Source: Kiritimatiellia bacterium (lineage in GTDB: Bacteria; Verrucomicrobiota; Kiritimatiellia; UBA8416; JAIOPI01). Taken from it: DNA of 24,491 bases. This document shows, in pieces, positions 23,871 through 24,491 of this stretch (position 1 is its first letter; the number at the start of each line of letters is the position of its first letter). Below the pieces are notes generated by a model. That model saw only the letters and a program-made list of their open reading frames with translations. It searched no databases and was not told where the DNA came from. The stretch spans positions 1 through 24,491 of the forward strand of contig JAPKCZ010000002.1 of NCBI GenBank assembly GCA_028822745.1, in the 5' to 3' direction. The translations under genes and the position numbers were made by a program.

Positions 23871-24242
23871 ATGAAAAATCGAATTCTTATGGTTGATGAC
23901 GAACCCGAGTTTCTGGAGCTGACCAAGTTGCGGCTGGAGGCCAACGGCTACGTTGTCGCCACAGCAGACGAAGGGCAGTCCGCACTGGCGGTGGCGCAGG
24001 AATTCAAACCCGATCTGATTGTGCTGGATATCAACATGCCCGGAATGGACGGCGGTGACGTCGCCGAGCGCATCCACGCGACCCCCGAACTGGCGCAGAC
24101 CCCCATCGTCTTTCTGACCGCGCTGATCAGCGAGAACGAAGCCGCCACGACACAAAGTTCCGTGCAAGGGGAACACTTTCTCTCCAAGGCGGGCGGCTCT
24201 GAACGCCTGCTCGACTACGTCAAAAAAACCCTCGCCAATTAG
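23871..24242 (+). CDS. Stand-alone response regulator receiver domain (CheY-like)
   Basis: A 123-residue single receiver domain with no output domain. RILMVDDEPEFLEL (4-17) has the acidic pair D9/D10. LIVLDINMPGMDGGDV (49-64) has the phospho-acceptor D53. IVFLTAL (79-85) gives T83, and HFLSKAG gives K106. All residues needed for phosphorylation and switching are present. The frame is open upstream to 23475, but ATG 23871 gives the family start, behind GGGATGG. No histidine kinase is in the window, so it is an orphan whose partner lies elsewhere. It ends 23 bases before a convergent fragment. Confidence 0.92.
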   Translation: MKNRILMVDDEPEFLELTKLRLEANGYVVATADEGQSALAVAQEFKPDLIVLDINMPGMDGGDVAERIHATPELAQTPIVFLTALISENEAATTQSSVQGEHFLSKAGGSERLLDYVKKTLAN

Positions 24243-24265
24243 GACGACGCCGGCGCGACCCGTGA

Positions 24266-24491
24266 TCAGGCCTTGTAGGGCACGAACTCGTTTTGGGGGC
24301 GGAAGTCTTTTTCTTTGGCCACGGCGAGCATCTCGCGCCAGCAATTCAGCAGGCTCTGGGGCTCCGGCAAATCCTTCTTGAGCATTGCGTGGAGCTTTGG
24401 CAGGTTGCGCGACGGTTATGGCCAGAAACAGCACAAACAGGCCAAAGCGGCAGAGGCCGTTACAGGAACTACGTTCGGACAGCGTCTTGAT
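24266..24491 (-). pseudogene. Possible frameshifted gene end entering from the right edge
   Basis: Ending at TGA 24268-24266, a 49-codon stretch reads as ordinary protein (PSRNLPKLHAMLKK, then LPEPQSLLNCWREMLAVAKE, ending FVPYKA), but is preceded by TAA at 24418-24416. In a neighbouring frame, open from the right edge, a hydrophobic segment reads RFGLFVLFLAITVA and then loses sense near 24410. Joining the two at about 24405-24415 would give one continuous protein with a membrane helix, so a single-base indel (real or a sequencing error) is plausible. A separate 39-residue gene from ATG 24385 is possible but lacks a clear ribosome site. I do not recognise the family. Confidence 0.35.

Noticed and set aside
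23829..24434. A 201-codon minus-strand frame across the response regulator
   Set aside because: Antisense shadow of the receiver-domain gene; only its right end, in the hydrophobic segment, may be real.

Overview
This 24.5 kb window is gene-dense bacterial chromosome of moderately high G+C, organised as short co-directional gene clusters on both strands. Several proteins resemble families I associate with the PVC group (Verrucomicrobiota, Kiritimatiellota, Lentisphaerota). These are a short lipoprotein ending in an MPW...SWQGSPSIPG-type tail, a sugar-phosphate nucleotidyltransferase of the LVVLAAGIGSRYGG type, a (2Fe-2S) ferredoxin of the COG3411 type, a free-standing OvoA C-terminal-type methyltransferase and a YdjY-domain secreted protein. 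The placement is inference from memory of families; no 16S rRNA or universal marker other than serS is present.

Layout, left to right. 1-1.6 kb: the tail of a gene running in from the left, a small lipoprotein, an orphan C-terminal piece of a membrane glycosyltransferase, and a thioredoxin-like (2Fe-2S) ferredoxin. 1.7-5 kb: a class II aldolase, convergent with a glycine-rich RRM RNA-binding protein that has its own long terminator hairpin, then seryl-tRNA synthetase. 5-9.5 kb: a secreted YdjY-domain protein whose 3' end overlaps a convergent cluster of HAD nucleotidase, NAD-dependent epimerase and nucleotidyltransferase (a sugar-nucleotide or cell-surface theme). 9.5-12.6 kb: a PhoD-like phosphatase, then HIT hydrolase - alanine racemase - RidA, tightly packed. 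12.6-15.9 kb (minus): an M29-type aminopeptidase, an ovothiol-type 4-mercaptohistidine N1-methyltransferase and a MATE exporter, in a probable operon. 16.1-19.5 kb (plus): aspartate-semialdehyde dehydrogenase, a PGN_0703-type PD-(D/E)XK nuclease overlapping a two-helix zinc-ribbon membrane protein, a terminator, and a fatty acid desaturase. 19.5-22.9 kb (minus): HAD-IIA phosphatase, DUF985 cupin, RlmD/TrmA-type RNA uracil methyltransferase and a DUF2071 protein, mostly with overlapping ends. 23-24.5 kb: tRNA-Pro(UGG) with a promoter, a repeat-bearing gene-poor stretch holding a decayed C39-like peptidase tail, a stand-alone receiver-domain protein, and a probably frameshifted fragment entering from the right edge.

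Most of the window is housekeeping: translation, lysine/threonine and cell-wall precursors (asd, alr), RNA modification and lipid desaturation. The parts least explained by known systems are the M29 / ovothiol-methyltransferase / MATE operon, which lacks the OvoA sulfoxide synthase, and the nuclease / membrane zinc-ribbon pair behind asd. The tRNA-Pro downstream region, with its repeats and gene remnant, is the most plausible recombination scar. I see no CRISPR array, insertion sequence, rRNA or complete prophage.
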